Assembly (NCBI GenBank): GCA_002314935.1
Contig: DCHW01000043.1
Location: 1 to 44,891, forward strand
Direction of reading: 5' to 3'
From: Clostridiales bacterium UBA1742
Lineage (GTDB): Bacteria > Bacillota > Clostridia > TANB77 > CAG-508
Length of the DNA stretch: 44,891 nt
The stretch's first letter is position 1; every line of letters starts with the position of its first letter. Both the position numbers and the translations under genes were made by a program. The notes under the pieces are model-generated. The model was not told where the DNA came from. It was given only the letters and a program-made list of their open reading frames with translations, and searched no databases. Of this stretch, positions 18,226 through 26,190 are shown one piece after another.

Positions 18226-19425
18226 TTAATAATCATCATTATTACACATATTTTTTCGTGTCATCTCTAATAAGTTTAATTTTGTAAAACCACAAATTTG
18301 TGATTTAGTTCTATCATTTTTTAAACATTTAGAAAGTAATTTTATTATTTCTTTTTTATCATTATCATTATTCATATCAATATAATCAATTATAATTATT
18401 CCACCAATATCTCTTGCTCTAAGTTGTTTTGCTATTTCATACGTTGCCTCTTGGTTTACCTTAAGTATTGTATCTTCGACTCCCTTTGTACCTGTATATT
18501 TACCAGAATTTACATCTATTGCAGTTAACGCCTCTGTTCTATCAATAGCAATAAAGCCACCGCATTTTAACCATATTCTTCTGTTTTCTAACTTTTCTAA
18601 TTGATGCTCCAGCTTATATATTTCAACTAAATTTTTGTTTTCTTTTAATTCTAATTTTATATTATTTTGCATTTCCATATTTCTTAATATTTCTGCTACA
18701 TCATTATATGCTTTTTTATCATTTACAACAACTTTATTTAAATTTTGATCAACTGTATCTATTAAAGTTCTTCTAAGAAGAGCCTTATTGTCATAAATTA
18801 ATTTTGGTTTGTTTAAGTTATATTCATTATATTCTGTTTCTATATTATTCCACATTTTCAGAAGTTCTTCTGCATCAAATTTTATTTTGTTTTCTTCAAC
18901 TCCAACACATGATGTTCTTATTATTGCTCCCATATTTTTAGGAATAATATTTTTAACTATTTCTATTAACCTTGTTTTTTCTTTTTCATCTTCTATCTTT
19001 TGTGAAATAGTTATAAATGAAGTTTTAGGCATTAACACTATAAATCTACCTGGTAAATTAATATGTGTTGAAACCTTTGCTCCTTTATTAAATGTTCCAT
19101 CTCTTTTTACCTGTATTAATATTTTATTTCCAGGTTTTATATAATCCTTTATATCTTTACCTTGTAAATATTTATTAGTATTTTCATGTTTTTCATCAAA
19201 TTGAGGTAAAATATCTTTTAATCTTATAAATGTATTTTTTTCTTCTCCAATATTAATAAAAGCAGATTGCATTCCAGGTAATACATTTTCAACCTTACCA
19301 CAATATATATTTCCCTCTAGTCTTTGATGACTTTCATGTTCTTCATGTTTTTCAACTACTACTCCATCTTCTAATAACATTATTTCTTTTTTGGTTATAT
19401 CTTTGTTTATTAATAATTCTAGCAT
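18226..19425 (-). CDS. rng: Ribonuclease E/G family protein
   Basis: Endoribonuclease of RNA processing. 399 residues: S1-like start (RLEGNIYCGKVENVLPGMQS, AFINIGEEKNTFI) and the catalytic DNase-I-like region (GGFIAIDRTEALTAIDVNSG, RARDIGGIIIIDYIDM). It ends shortly after LLEMTRKN and so lacks the usual C-terminal zinc-link extension; this looks like a short family version rather than a frameshift, since no CGG or other disruption is evident. Confidence 0.9.
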   Translation of the reverse strand: MLELLINKDITKKEIMLLEDGVVVEKHEEHESHQRLEGNIYCGKVENVLPGMQSAFINIGEEKNTFIRLKDILPQFDEKHENTNKYLQGKDIKDYIKPGNKILIQVKRDGTFNKGAKVSTHINLPGRFIVLMPKTSFITISQKIEDEKEKTRLIEIVKNIIPKNMGAIIRTSCVGVEENKIKFDAEELLKMWNNIETEYNEYNLNKPKLIYDNKALLRRTLIDTVDQNLNKVVVNDKKAYNDVAEILRNMEMQNNIKLELKENKNLVEIYKLEHQLEKLENRRIWLKCGGFIAIDRTEALTAIDVNSGKYTGTKGVEDTILKVNQEATYEIAKQLRARDIGGIIIIDYIDMNNDNDKKEIIKLLSKCLKNDRTKSQICGFTKLNLLEMTRKNMCNNDDY

Positions 19426-19438
19426 TTTTTTATTCCTT

Positions 19439-19996
19439 TTAATTAAATTTATTCATTGCAAAATCAATTCCATTTTTTAAAATTTCTATTATACTATCTT
19501 TTGCTTTTGAAGTGCTTTCATCTAATATACTGCTTTCCTTTTGTGGAATTTTACCAATTACGTAATTTATAGTATCTTCCTTATTTTCTGGCTTTCCAAT
19601 TCCTACACGAACTCTTATAAAATCTTCTGTATTTAAATTTTCAACCAAAGATTTCATTCCATTATGAGTACCTGGGCCCCCTTTAGATTTTAACCTTATA
19701 CTTCCCAATTCTAAATCCATATCATCATAAGCTACAATAATTTCTTTATTTGAAATTTTATAGTATTTTTTAAATTTAATTACACTTTCACCACTTAAAT
19801 TCATATATGTTTGTGGCTTTATAATAATTACTTTTTTACTATTTATTTCTCCCATACCATATAAAGATTCAAACTTAGATTTATTAATTTGGATTTTATA
19901 CTCTTCAGCTAATTTATTAATTACATCAAAACCCATATTATGTCTTGTGTTTGAATAATCATCTTCTGGATTTCCAAGTCCTACAATTAAATACAT
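19439..19996 (-). CDS. pth: Peptidyl-tRNA hydrolase
   Basis: Releases peptides from peptidyl-tRNAs that dropped off ribosomes. 185 residues with YLIVGLGNPEDDYSNTRHNM (catalytic His), YMNLSGESV and DDMDLELGSIRLKSKGGPGT. ATG 19996 is chosen because GAGGGAG precedes it; an upstream in-frame TTG overlaps that site. An organism that recodes by frameshifting may depend on drop-off rescue, but that is speculation. Confidence 0.96.
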   Translation of the reverse strand: MYLIVGLGNPEDDYSNTRHNMGFDVINKLAEEYKIQINKSKFESLYGMGEINSKKVIIIKPQTYMNLSGESVIKFKKYYKISNKEIIVAYDDMDLELGSIRLKSKGGPGTHNGMKSLVENLNTEDFIRVRVGIGKPENKEDTINYVIGKIPQKESSILDESTSKAKDSIIEILKNGIDFAMNKFN

Positions 19997-20067
19997 TATC
20001 TCCCTCAATTCTTTAAATATTAATTAAATTCTTAATTAATATACCATATTTTAGTAAATTTTACAAT

Positions 20068-20116
20068 AAAAAATACCATTGAATACATAAATTTATTATG
20101 TCTCAATGATATTTTT
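20068..20116 (-). terminator. Terminator after the pilin-like gene
   Basis: Long hairpin: AAAAATACCATTGA pairs with TCAATGATATTTTT (one G-T pair), with a second inner stem. It ends in a U-run on the minus strand. Confidence 0.75.
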
Positions 20117-20120
20117 CATT

Positions 20121-20471
20121 TTATCTTAACCAATTTATTGTTGCATTTGTTCCTCCCCATGGTGAACCTGTAATGCTATCAGATGTATTGTCAATATTAA
20201 TTGTACATGTGCATCCGTAAAATGCATTTGTTGATATTGTTTCTCCTACTGTACTAGTTCCATTTTGATCTGGATAGTTATTTTCATTATCATAGTTTTC
20301 AACTAAAAATGCTTGTAATTCTTCCTTATATTTTGCTACATCTGTTTGAAATGCTGCTTTTCTTGCTTTCTCAAATATTCCTCCATTTATTGCTATATTT
20401 ACTGTTACTGCTACCAATATTAACATTACTATTATCGTAATAATATCTCCTTGTGATAACACTTTATCCAA
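20121..20471 (-). pseudogene. Type IV pilin-like gene with lost 5' end
   Basis: About 107 residues of a clostridial pilin-like protein: the hydrophobic helix IITIIVMLILVAVTVNIAIN, then GGIFEKARKAAFQTDVAKYK and a C-terminal domain with Cys-x-Cys (FYGCTCTIN). The expected prepilin leader with a Gly before the helix (KGITLIAL-type) is absent. Instead the frame runs back into the 3' end of the serine recombinase through MDKVLSQGD. The most likely cause is insertion of the recombinase element into the start of this gene. A weak TTG-initiated product is possible but could not be processed as a pilin. The missing 5' part was not found in the window. Confidence 0.65.
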
Positions 20472-22124
20472 TTTTTTGATTGGATAATTCTGATTTTGAA
20501 TTATCTAAAACTTTAAAATTTAGTATCCTAAATTTATAATGAATTGTAATTTCTTTTTGCTCATTTATTATGATTTTATCAACCAATGATACAAGCATTG
20601 GCTTTGAAATCTCTTTCATCTTTAAAAATTGCTTAACTATTTTTACAATATCAACAACTTTTTCTTCTTCCTCACTTGTCTTTTCTAGTTCTTGAATTGT
20701 CTTTTCTATTGATACTCTATTATCTGAAAATTTATCATAAAGTCTTTTAAAATCATTTTCCATTATTATTCCAGAAACTTTATCATCATATATTTTATCA
20801 ATTTTTTTATTTAAATCAACAAGTTGCTTATTTAATGAAGAAATTTCATTTTTAATCATATTTTTTCTAGTATTTATTTTTTTTCTTAATGTTATTGCAG
20901 AACTATTAAAATCTTCTTCTTCTAAAAATAGTTTTAGTCTTTCTCTTATTTCTTCTAAAATAATTTCTGTAACTTTTGTCAGATTATTAGTATGAGGAGT
21001 GCAAAAACCTTTATTCGTATTAGATGCATATGTATTACATCTTAAATATGCAGTATATTCATTATCCGTTTTATGCTTATGACAGCATATACTTAATTTC
21101 TTACCACATTCTTCACATTCAACTAAGCCTTTTAATAACCAGTCATATTTATTAGTTCTTACTCTAGTTCTGCTTTTAATTAAATTTTGAACAATATCAA
21201 ATGTTTCTTTATCTACTAATGGCTCATGCATTCCTTCTTTAACAATCCAATCTTTTCTGTCATTTTTAAGAATCTTTTTACTTTTATAACTTATTTTCTT
21301 ATACATTCCATTTCTTACTATGCCTAAATAAGTTTCATTCTTTAATATTCTTGTAACAGAACTTCTGCACCAACCTCTTTTTATTTCATTAGCTGTTCTT
21401 GTATGAACATTCCCTACTATCTCACTAGGTACAGGTATTTTTTCTTCTGTTAGAATTTTAGCAATTTCATTTGTTGCTGTTCCATCTCTTGCTAATTGAA
21501 ATATTTTTTTTACTATTGGAGCACATCTTTCATCAATAATATAGTGATTTTTATCTAATGGATCTTTCTTGTAACCGATATGCTGGATAAGTAGTCATTA
21601 CTTTACCACTTCCTGCTCTTGTTTTCTTTCCATTTTTAACCTTTTTTGAACAATCTCTTAAAAACCACTCATTGAAGAACGCTTTAAACTGTGTCATTTC
21701 CTCAGATGTTTCAATATGTCCTGTATCAATTCCATCACAAACAGCCACAAATCTTACTCTTTTTTCAATAAAGAATTCATCCAAATAATAAGCAACTTGT
21801 GCAGAGTTTCTACCAAACCTTGATAAATCTTTTACAATTACCATATTGATTTTTCCTTTTTCTATATCTTCTAGCATTTCCCTAAATCCGTTGTCTATCA
21901 AAAGTTGCTCCTGATACTCCATCATCTTTATATATTTTATGAATCTTTATTCTATTGTCTTTACAAAAATTTGATAAGAAAGTTTTTTGATTTGCTATAC
22001 TTCCACTTTCTCTTTCATCTTCTTTTATTATAGTAGTTTCGCCATTAATAGTTTCTATTCTTTCGTTTGATAGTCTAGCATATATTCCTGCTATATATCT
22101 TTCTGGATTACTTATTGTTATCAT
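20464..22124 (-). CDS. Large serine recombinase, requires two CGGN recodings
   Basis: Site-specific recombinase of the TnpX/TndX type. With CGGA at 21887-21890 and CGGT at 21574-21577 read as single codons it is 552 residues: resolvase catalytic domain (AGIYARLSNERIE with the nucleophile Ser, SIANQKTFL, VKDLSRFGRNSAQVAYYLDE), recombinase domain (TYPAYGYKKDP, AKILTEEKIPVP), zinc-ribbon (LVECEECGKKLSICCHKHK, YLRCNTY) and a C-terminal coiled coil. The recoded residues are Gly79 in DRQGFREML and Gly183 in YPAYGYKKD. It ends where a pilin-like gene loses its start, so it probably marks one end of an integrated element. In a standard-code host the product would be a 78-residue fragment. Confidence 0.92.
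21574..21577 (-). other. CGGT quadruplet recoding site 2 in the recombinase (Gly183)
   Basis: Preceded by TAT and followed by TAC AAG AAA. Four-base reading gives PAYGYKKDPLDKNHYIIDE, the standard P-x-G-Y recombinase-domain start, and an uninterrupted frame to 20464. Confidence 0.94.
21887..21890 (-). other. CGGA quadruplet recoding site 1 in the recombinase (Gly79)
   Basis: Preceded by CAA and followed by TTT AGG GAA. Four-base reading gives GVSGATFDRQGFREMLEDI, matching the conserved resolvase DRPGF-type motif. Normal reading ends two codons later (CGG ATT TAG). Confidence 0.95.
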
Positions 22125-22197
22125 ATTTCCTCCCTCTTAACAATAAGTTTCCTCCTATCAATACGATTCTATTATATATGATAACATTATAATTTGT

Positions 22198-22347
22198 CTA
22201 ACCATTTTCAGAATTAATTTCTTTTTTATATTCTTCCATAAAATAAATAGCAAAAATGTCATTTAATACTTCTTGAACATCTTTACCTCTTTCGTCAAAT
22301 ACTTCTTTAATTTTATATTCTCCAACTTTTTTAAATTCTGTTTGCAT
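22198..22347 (-). CDS. Small protein upstream of the recombinase (49 aa)
   Basis: ORF with AAGGAGG seven nt before ATG 22347, encoding MQTEFKKVGEYKIKEVFDER, then GKDVQEVLNDIFAIYFMEEY and a charged tail. Small ORFs with the pattern GxYxIKEVFDExGxDVQEVL often precede recombinase genes of clostridial mobile elements. Function unknown; possibly an accessory or excision factor. It ends 74 nt before the recombinase. Confidence 0.7.
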   Translation of the reverse strand: MQTEFKKVGEYKIKEVFDERGKDVQEVLNDIFAIYFMEEYKKEINSENG

Positions 22348-22417
22348 TAACATACCTCCTTGTATAATGTTTATATATAAACTATAAGGAAACTAATGTT
22401 AGTTAATTAGTTTTCTT

Positions 22418-22609
22418 TTATTTTTCATTAATATCAATATCAAAATCATATTTCTCTTTAAATTCTTTTCTTTTGTTTTCTTCTTCTATTATTTTTCTAG
22501 CTTCTTCTATCATATTTTTTATTTCTATTATTTTTATTAAGATATTTCTTGTATATACTCCTAATATCCATCCTAATATAAAACAAATTATTCCTATTAA
22601 AACTTTCAT
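22418..22609 (-). CDS. Small single-pass membrane protein (63 aa)
   Basis: N-terminal membrane helix (VLIGIICFILGWILGVYT) followed by a charged coiled-coil tail (IEEARKIIEEENKRKEFKEK). Not recognised. It lies in the recombinase element and may be co-expressed with the small upstream proteins. Confidence 0.6.
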   Translation of the reverse strand: MKVLIGIICFILGWILGVYTRNILIKIIEIKNMIEEARKIIEEENKRKEFKEKYDFDIDINEK

Positions 22610-22642
22610 TATATAATCATCCCTTCATTCTTATATTTTTGA

Positions 22643-22767
22643 AATAAGCATAATAGAATATTTTTCAATTCTCATAGGGATTTGTCCCCTCTCCGCTAAC
22701 AACCGAGCGACTCCTCAACATCACATTAAGCCAAGCCGAAGTTTCATTATTTTGTTTTATGCTTATT
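22643..22767. other. GC-rich island bounded by an 11-bp inverted repeat
   Basis: AATAAGCATAA at 22643-22653 and its exact complement at 22757-22767 enclose about 100 bp that are far richer in G and C than the surroundings. Within it are CCGCTAACAACCGAGCG and GGGATTTGTCCC-like hairpin halves. No ORF is supported. In such an AT-rich genome this suggests a structured RNA or a small mobile hairpin; it is not a recognisable tRNA. Confidence 0.5.
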
Positions 22768-22778
22768 GTTATGACACT

Positions 22779-22840
22779 AGCAAGTAAGTGTATTTTTCAA
22801 TGTGCTCTAAAAAGTTTTTTTGTCTCCTCACTTACTTGCT
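22779..22840. repeat. 12-bp inverted repeat pair
   Basis: AGCAAGTAAGTG at 22779-22790 and its exact complement at 22829-22840 with a 38-nt spacer, between the GC-rich island and the sigma-like gene. A recombinase-related site or an RNA stem is possible. Confidence 0.55.
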
Positions 22841-22864
22841 CACTAAAGTCCATTTTTGACCCCC

Positions 22865-23311
22865 CTATATTGAAAAAAATTTTTTTATTTTTTTAATTCC
22901 TAATTCAATACTCTTTTTTATTTGTTTCTTTCTTACATTTTCTAACCTTGCTATATCAGTTATTGTAATATTGTTTATTAAATGTAATTCAATTCTTTTA
23001 TATTGTTTTTCTGTTAGAATAGTATTTAATACATCTTTTTCAATATTTTTAATTACAATATCTTCAACTAAATCATCATTATTTTTAATTCTTTTATAAA
23101 TTTCCTCATCTGTTAGTTTTTTATGTTCTAAATGTCTTGATGTTTCATTTTTTATTTTTATATAACTTTTCTTTGATTTCATATATTCTTCAAAAATATC
23201 CTTACATATCTCTAATTTACAATCATTTCCTACACTATCTTTAAAAGCAATATAATATTTATCCTCATCTTCTAAATATTCTAAAATGTAACTGTCCACC
23301 TCATATTTCAT
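22865..23311 (-). CDS. Sigma-70 region-4-like DNA-binding protein
   Basis: 148 residues. The C-terminal half has a sigma region 4 helix-turn-helix: LTEKQYKRIELHLINNITIT then DIARLENVRKKQIKKSIELG. The N-terminal half starts YEVDSYILEYLEDEDKYYIA. Small proteins of this kind are common regulators in clostridial conjugative or recombinase elements. It has a long hairpin-containing leader. Confidence 0.75.
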   Translation of the reverse strand: MKYEVDSYILEYLEDEDKYYIAFKDSVGNDCKLEICKDIFEEYMKSKKSYIKIKNETSRHLEHKKLTDEEIYKRIKNNDDLVEDIVIKNIEKDVLNTILTEKQYKRIELHLINNITITDIARLENVRKKQIKKSIELGIKKIKKFFSI

Positions 23312-23384
23312 ACAAAAAAACCTCCATTCAACTTCATTTTTAGGAAATTGAACAGAGGTGGACTCCTGTTGCTTATAAATATAA

Positions 23385-23424
23385 AAAAAGCGAGATTGAA
23401 CACAAATATGCCTTTCTCACTTTT
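23385..23424 (-). terminator. Attenuator-like terminator in the leader of the sigma-like gene
   Basis: On the minus strand AAAGTGAGA pairs with TCTCGCTTT (one T-G pair) across a 19-nt loop and is followed by a U-run. It lies about 75 bp upstream of the start codon, so it may be a regulated terminator. Confidence 0.6.
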
Positions 23425-23481
23425 ATACCTATATAACTTAATTACATTTACAATTCTTTTAAAATCAATTTTCAAGCAAAC

Positions 23482-23514
23482 CACCACCTTTTTAGATAAA
23501 CCTAAAAGGTAGTG
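23482..23514. other. Strong hairpin in the leader region
   Basis: CACCACCTTTTTAG pairs with CTAAAAGGTAGTG (one bulge, one wobble pair) around a 6-nt loop. With the attenuator-like terminator it forms a structured leader upstream of the sigma-like gene. Confidence 0.55.
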
Positions 23515-23587
23515 AGATATTGTTTAACTTTTTATTATTTTAATAATAATTTATAATTACTACATATTATTTACCTCCAAAATACAA

Positions 23588-23676
23588 TTAAAAGCCTATA
23601 AAAGATATTTGTCCATATCATTCGTATATTACAATTTTTATCCATTGTAAAATATCTCAACCAATTAGGCTTTTAA
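23588..23676. repeat. Long imperfect inverted repeat
   Basis: TTAAAAGCCTA (23588-23598) pairs with TAGGCTTTTAA (23666-23676), with an inner pair AGATATTT/AAATATCT and a small hairpin TTACAAT/ATTGTAA in the middle. It lies in the non-coding gap between the recombinase element and the Spo0A-like gene and could be an element end or a structured RNA. Confidence 0.55.
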
Positions 23677-23720
23677 ATTGTGGCTATTATACAATGAATA
23701 ATTTAATTGTTTTCATTTTT

Positions 23721-23780
23721 TTCAATATTTTGTAAAATTTTTCAATTCTTTGTAATTTTTCGTAATTTTTTGTAAAAAAT
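23721..23780 (+). repeat. Tandem 20-bp TGTAA-box repeats upstream of the Spo0A-like gene
   Basis: Three imperfect 20-bp units, with (T/C)GTAA boxes starting at 23731, 23751, 23761 and 23771, all in 10-bp helical phase. They lie just upstream of a good promoter and look like an operator or activator array. Confidence 0.55.
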
Positions 23781-23811
23781 CTTGTTTTTCACTAGAACCA
23801 CTTGGGAAGTA

Positions 23812-23840
23812 TTGATTTTGTCCTTGATTTGTGATAGAAT
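23812..23840 (+). promoter_or_regulatory. Promoter of the Spo0A-like gene
   Basis: TTGATT and TAGAAT with a 17-bp spacer, 44 bp before the ATG at 23884. Confidence 0.7.
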
Positions 23841-23883
23841 TATGTTAATTTGTAAGATGTTTGAATATTTAGGAGGAAACATT

Positions 23884-24594
23884 ATGATTGAAATTCTTAT
23901 TGCAGATGATAATGCTATCCTAGCACAGCAATTATCAAATACTCTAACAAAGGAAAAAGATTTTAAGATACTTAAAATTTCTAAAAATGGTAATGAAGCA
24001 ATTGAAGATTATCTTTCATTAAATCCAGATGTACTAATTTTAGATTTAGATATGCCTGTAATGAATGGATTTGAAGTGATTGAATATTTGTCTAAATTAC
24101 CTGTTGTCTCGACTAAGGAAGATATTATTGTTCTATCTAGCTACGATTATTTCCGTTCAGAAATATCGAACACCAAAAAAGTAAAATATGTATTAAAAAG
24201 GAATAATGAAAATAATATTCTTTTTGACTTAATTAGAGAAATTAAAACGGATCAGAACTATAAACCAACATTTAAAAATGATTTATCTAATTTATTATTA
24301 ACATTAAATCTGAAACCGTATAATAAAGGAACAAAATATTTAAAGAAAGCAATTGAAATTGTATATTACAATAATAATGATGATATTAATATTAGTAATA
24401 TTACACACCAAATAGCATTACATAATAAAATTAAACATACTAATACTATTCAGTCAAATATTGATAAAGCAGTTAATTCAGTGTATAGTAAATATAGCAG
24501 TAAAGAAACATTAAATGATATTTTTTCAACAACATATCAACTATCAACCAAAGAATTTATTAGTAGAGTTATTACATATATAGATAATAATTAA
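23884..24594 (+). CDS. Spo0A-like response regulator
   Basis: 236 residues from ATG 23884 with an AGGAGG site. The receiver domain (MIEILIADDNAILAQQL, DVLILDLDMPVMNG with the phospho-Asp, YVLKRNN) is followed by a C-terminal domain similar in layout to Spo0A_C: LNLKPYNKGTKYLKKAIEIV, then a Q/N-rich recognition region and STKEFISRVITYIDNN. It is shorter and more diverged than the sporulation master regulator, so it is a paralog or a cluster-specific regulator. It is one of three plus-strand genes here, and is preceded by a helically phased repeat array. Confidence 0.78.
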   Translation: MIEILIADDNAILAQQLSNTLTKEKDFKILKISKNGNEAIEDYLSLNPDVLILDLDMPVMNGFEVIEYLSKLPVVSTKEDIIVLSSYDYFRSEISNTKKVKYVLKRNNENNILFDLIREIKTDQNYKPTFKNDLSNLLLTLNLKPYNKGTKYLKKAIEIVYYNNNDDINISNITHQIALHNKIKHTNTIQSNIDKAVNSVYSKYSSKETLNDIFSTTYQLSTKEFISRVITYIDNN

Positions 24595-24617
24595 AGGGCT
24601 TCATCATGAAGTCCTTT
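24593..24617 (+). terminator. Terminator between convergent regulator genes
   Basis: 11-bp stem AAAGGGCTTCA / TGAAGTCCTTT with one G-T pair and a 3-nt loop. It serves the plus-strand Spo0A-like gene and probably also the convergent receiver gene. Confidence 0.75.
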
Positions 24618-24618
24618 T

Positions 24619-25332
24619 CTATTTATAATAAACATGTTTATTATCTATTTCATCAAATTTTTCTAAAACTTTATTGTATTCTTTGTTACTTACAAATACA
24701 TCCTCTAATGATTTTTTATACTCTTTTTCATCTGGCTCATCTTCATTTTCATTATAAAATAAACCAAATTTCTGTTTAATAATATCAAATTCGTATTTTG
24801 AATATAATTTTTTCTCAATATAAATATTTAATTTTCTTAAAATGTACATATCATCTTCGGTTAATTCTTCAAATAAATTTATATACTTGTTATTATAATA
24901 ATCTTCTTTCCAGCCATCTGCATTATTTATTTTTTCAAATAGTGGCAAACTAGCTTGTTCTACTTCAATTACAAAATAGTCCCATTTAAAAGGTTTCTTT
25001 ATAAAACATAATACATTACTTGGCATTTTATCTTGTTTATATTTATATAATAATTCTTCTCTTGTACTTGCTGTATATAAAATAAATCTTACATCTTTTT
25101 CTTCAGCTAGACATTTTAAAATAATATCAAATCCAGATATATCTTCTACTTTTCTAACAACATCTGTAATAACAATATCAGGTTTATATTTTTCTATCAT
25201 TTCTATTTCTTCTTTGGAACTTGTTGCTAAATCAATAATTTCAAATTTCTTGCTTCCTTTTTCTATGAAACCTTTTGCAAGTTCTGCTAATGGTCTATAA
25301 TCATCAGCTATTAATACTTTTAATTTATTCAT
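24619..25332 (-). CDS. Receiver-domain protein with unrecognised C-terminal region
   Basis: 237 residues. N-terminal receiver: KVLIADDYRPLAELAKGFIE, PDIVITDVVRKVEDISGFDI, LYTAST, FIKKPF. The Asp, Thr/Ser and Lys phosphorylation residues are all present. The C-terminal half is charged and helical (ELTEDDMYILRKLNIYIEKK) without a recognised DNA-binding motif. It is probably a partner of the nearby histidine kinase. Confidence 0.8.
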   Translation of the reverse strand: MNKLKVLIADDYRPLAELAKGFIEKGSKKFEIIDLATSSKEEIEMIEKYKPDIVITDVVRKVEDISGFDIILKCLAEEKDVRFILYTASTREELLYKYKQDKMPSNVLCFIKKPFKWDYFVIEVEQASLPLFEKINNADGWKEDYYNNKYINLFEELTEDDMYILRKLNIYIEKKLYSKYEFDIIKQKFGLFYNENEDEPDEKEYKKSLEDVFVSNKEYNKVLEKFDEIDNKHVYYK

Positions 25333-25474
25333 GCGATTTTCATTCCTTTATTTAACATTATTGGCTTAAATAAAATTTCTAATACTAATTTCACATAGGC
25401 TTATCAGTTAGCCTATTGCTAATAAAAAAATTGATATACTTAATAAAAAATTTACGTTAAAGGGAGAGATTATT

Positions 25475-25729
25475 ATGCAACTAAATGAAGCAATTCGTTT
25501 AAGAATAGATTATTATTTAAAAAGGAAAGGATTTACTTCATTATGGGAATTATATCGTGCTTCTGGTGTCCCTAAATCAACAATTAATTCATTTCTTGGA
25601 ACTAAGCACACTACTCTACCTAAGCTCCCAACATTACTTCATCTTTGTGAAGGTCTAGGAACTAATCTTAAAGATTTTTTTGATGATCCTATATTTCTAA
25701 ATATAGAGGATTCTTCAGAAGATAAATAA
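25475..25729 (+). CDS. Xre-family HTH regulator 1
   Basis: 84 residues with a lambda-repressor-type helix-turn-helix: LWELYRASGVPKSTINSFLG and PTLLHLCEGLGTNLKDFFDD. GGGAGAG precedes the ATG. It is paralogous to the next plus-strand gene. Confidence 0.85.
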   Translation: MQLNEAIRLRIDYYLKRKGFTSLWELYRASGVPKSTINSFLGTKHTTLPKLPTLLHLCEGLGTNLKDFFDDPIFLNIEDSSEDK

Positions 25730-25801
25730 TAAAGTATTAGATATTTAATTAATTTTCATATATAATTTTACACTTTTTTACATAATTTGTAAATGGTTTC
25801 G

Positions 25802-25862
25802 AAGGAATTCCTTAATTATTTTAAGAAGTTCCTTAATTTTTTCTTTATTTAAGGAATTCCTT
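25802..25862 (+). promoter_or_regulatory. Three operator-like palindromes
   Basis: AAGGAATTCCTT occurs exactly at 25802-25813 and 25851-25862, with AAGAAGTTCCTT at 25823-25834. Each is a 12-bp dyad. They lie directly upstream of the second Xre gene, as expected for autoregulation. Confidence 0.65.
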
Positions 25863-25895
25863 TCTTATAAATTTCTGCATTTTGTTATACTTTTT

Positions 25896-26153
25896 TTGAA
25901 AGGAAAAGGTGATATTATGCAACTTGCAGATGCAACTAGAAAAAGAATAATAAATTTATTAAAAGAAAATAATATGAAACCATATGATTTATCAAAAGCA
26001 GCAGGTATTTCACTTCCTACTTTAACTGATTTTATGAAAAATGATACTAAAAATTTAAGAATGGATACTATGTTACACATATGTGAAGGATTTAAAATAA
26101 CTCTTAAGGATTTCTACTCTGATGCTTTATTTGATGACGTAATGTCTGAATAG
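25896..26153 (+). CDS. Xre-family HTH regulator 2
   Basis: 85 residues reported from the first in-frame ATG; ATG 25917 (MQLADATRKRI) with GGTGAT upstream is also possible and gives 78 residues. HTH: YDLSKAAGISLPTLTDFMKN, then MLHICEGFKITLKDFYSD. It is a paralog of the Xre gene 170 bp upstream and has its own palindromic operator region and terminator. Confidence 0.83.
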   Translation: MKGKGDIMQLADATRKRIINLLKENNMKPYDLSKAAGISLPTLTDFMKNDTKNLRMDTMLHICEGFKITLKDFYSDALFDDVMSE

Positions 26154-26156
26154 AAA

Positions 26157-26190
26157 ATACCAAAGTTAAATCTAACTTTGGTATTTTTTT
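26157..26190 (+). terminator. Terminator after Xre regulator 2
   Basis: 12-bp perfect stem ATACCAAAGTTA/TAACTTTGGTAT with an AATC loop and a U-run on the plus strand. Convergent with the receiver-kinase-like gene. Confidence 0.92.

Noticed and set aside
22660..22750. A tRNA gene, possibly the quadruplet-decoding tRNA, in the GC-rich island
   Set aside because: It has an 8-nt loop hairpin (CGCT..AGCG), but no T-arm, D-arm or acceptor pairing consistent with a tRNA on either strand.
23782..23883. N-terminal extension of the Spo0A-like protein from ATG 23782
   Set aside because: The region holds the promoter and the AGGAGG site; the receiver fold begins at MIEILIADD (23884).
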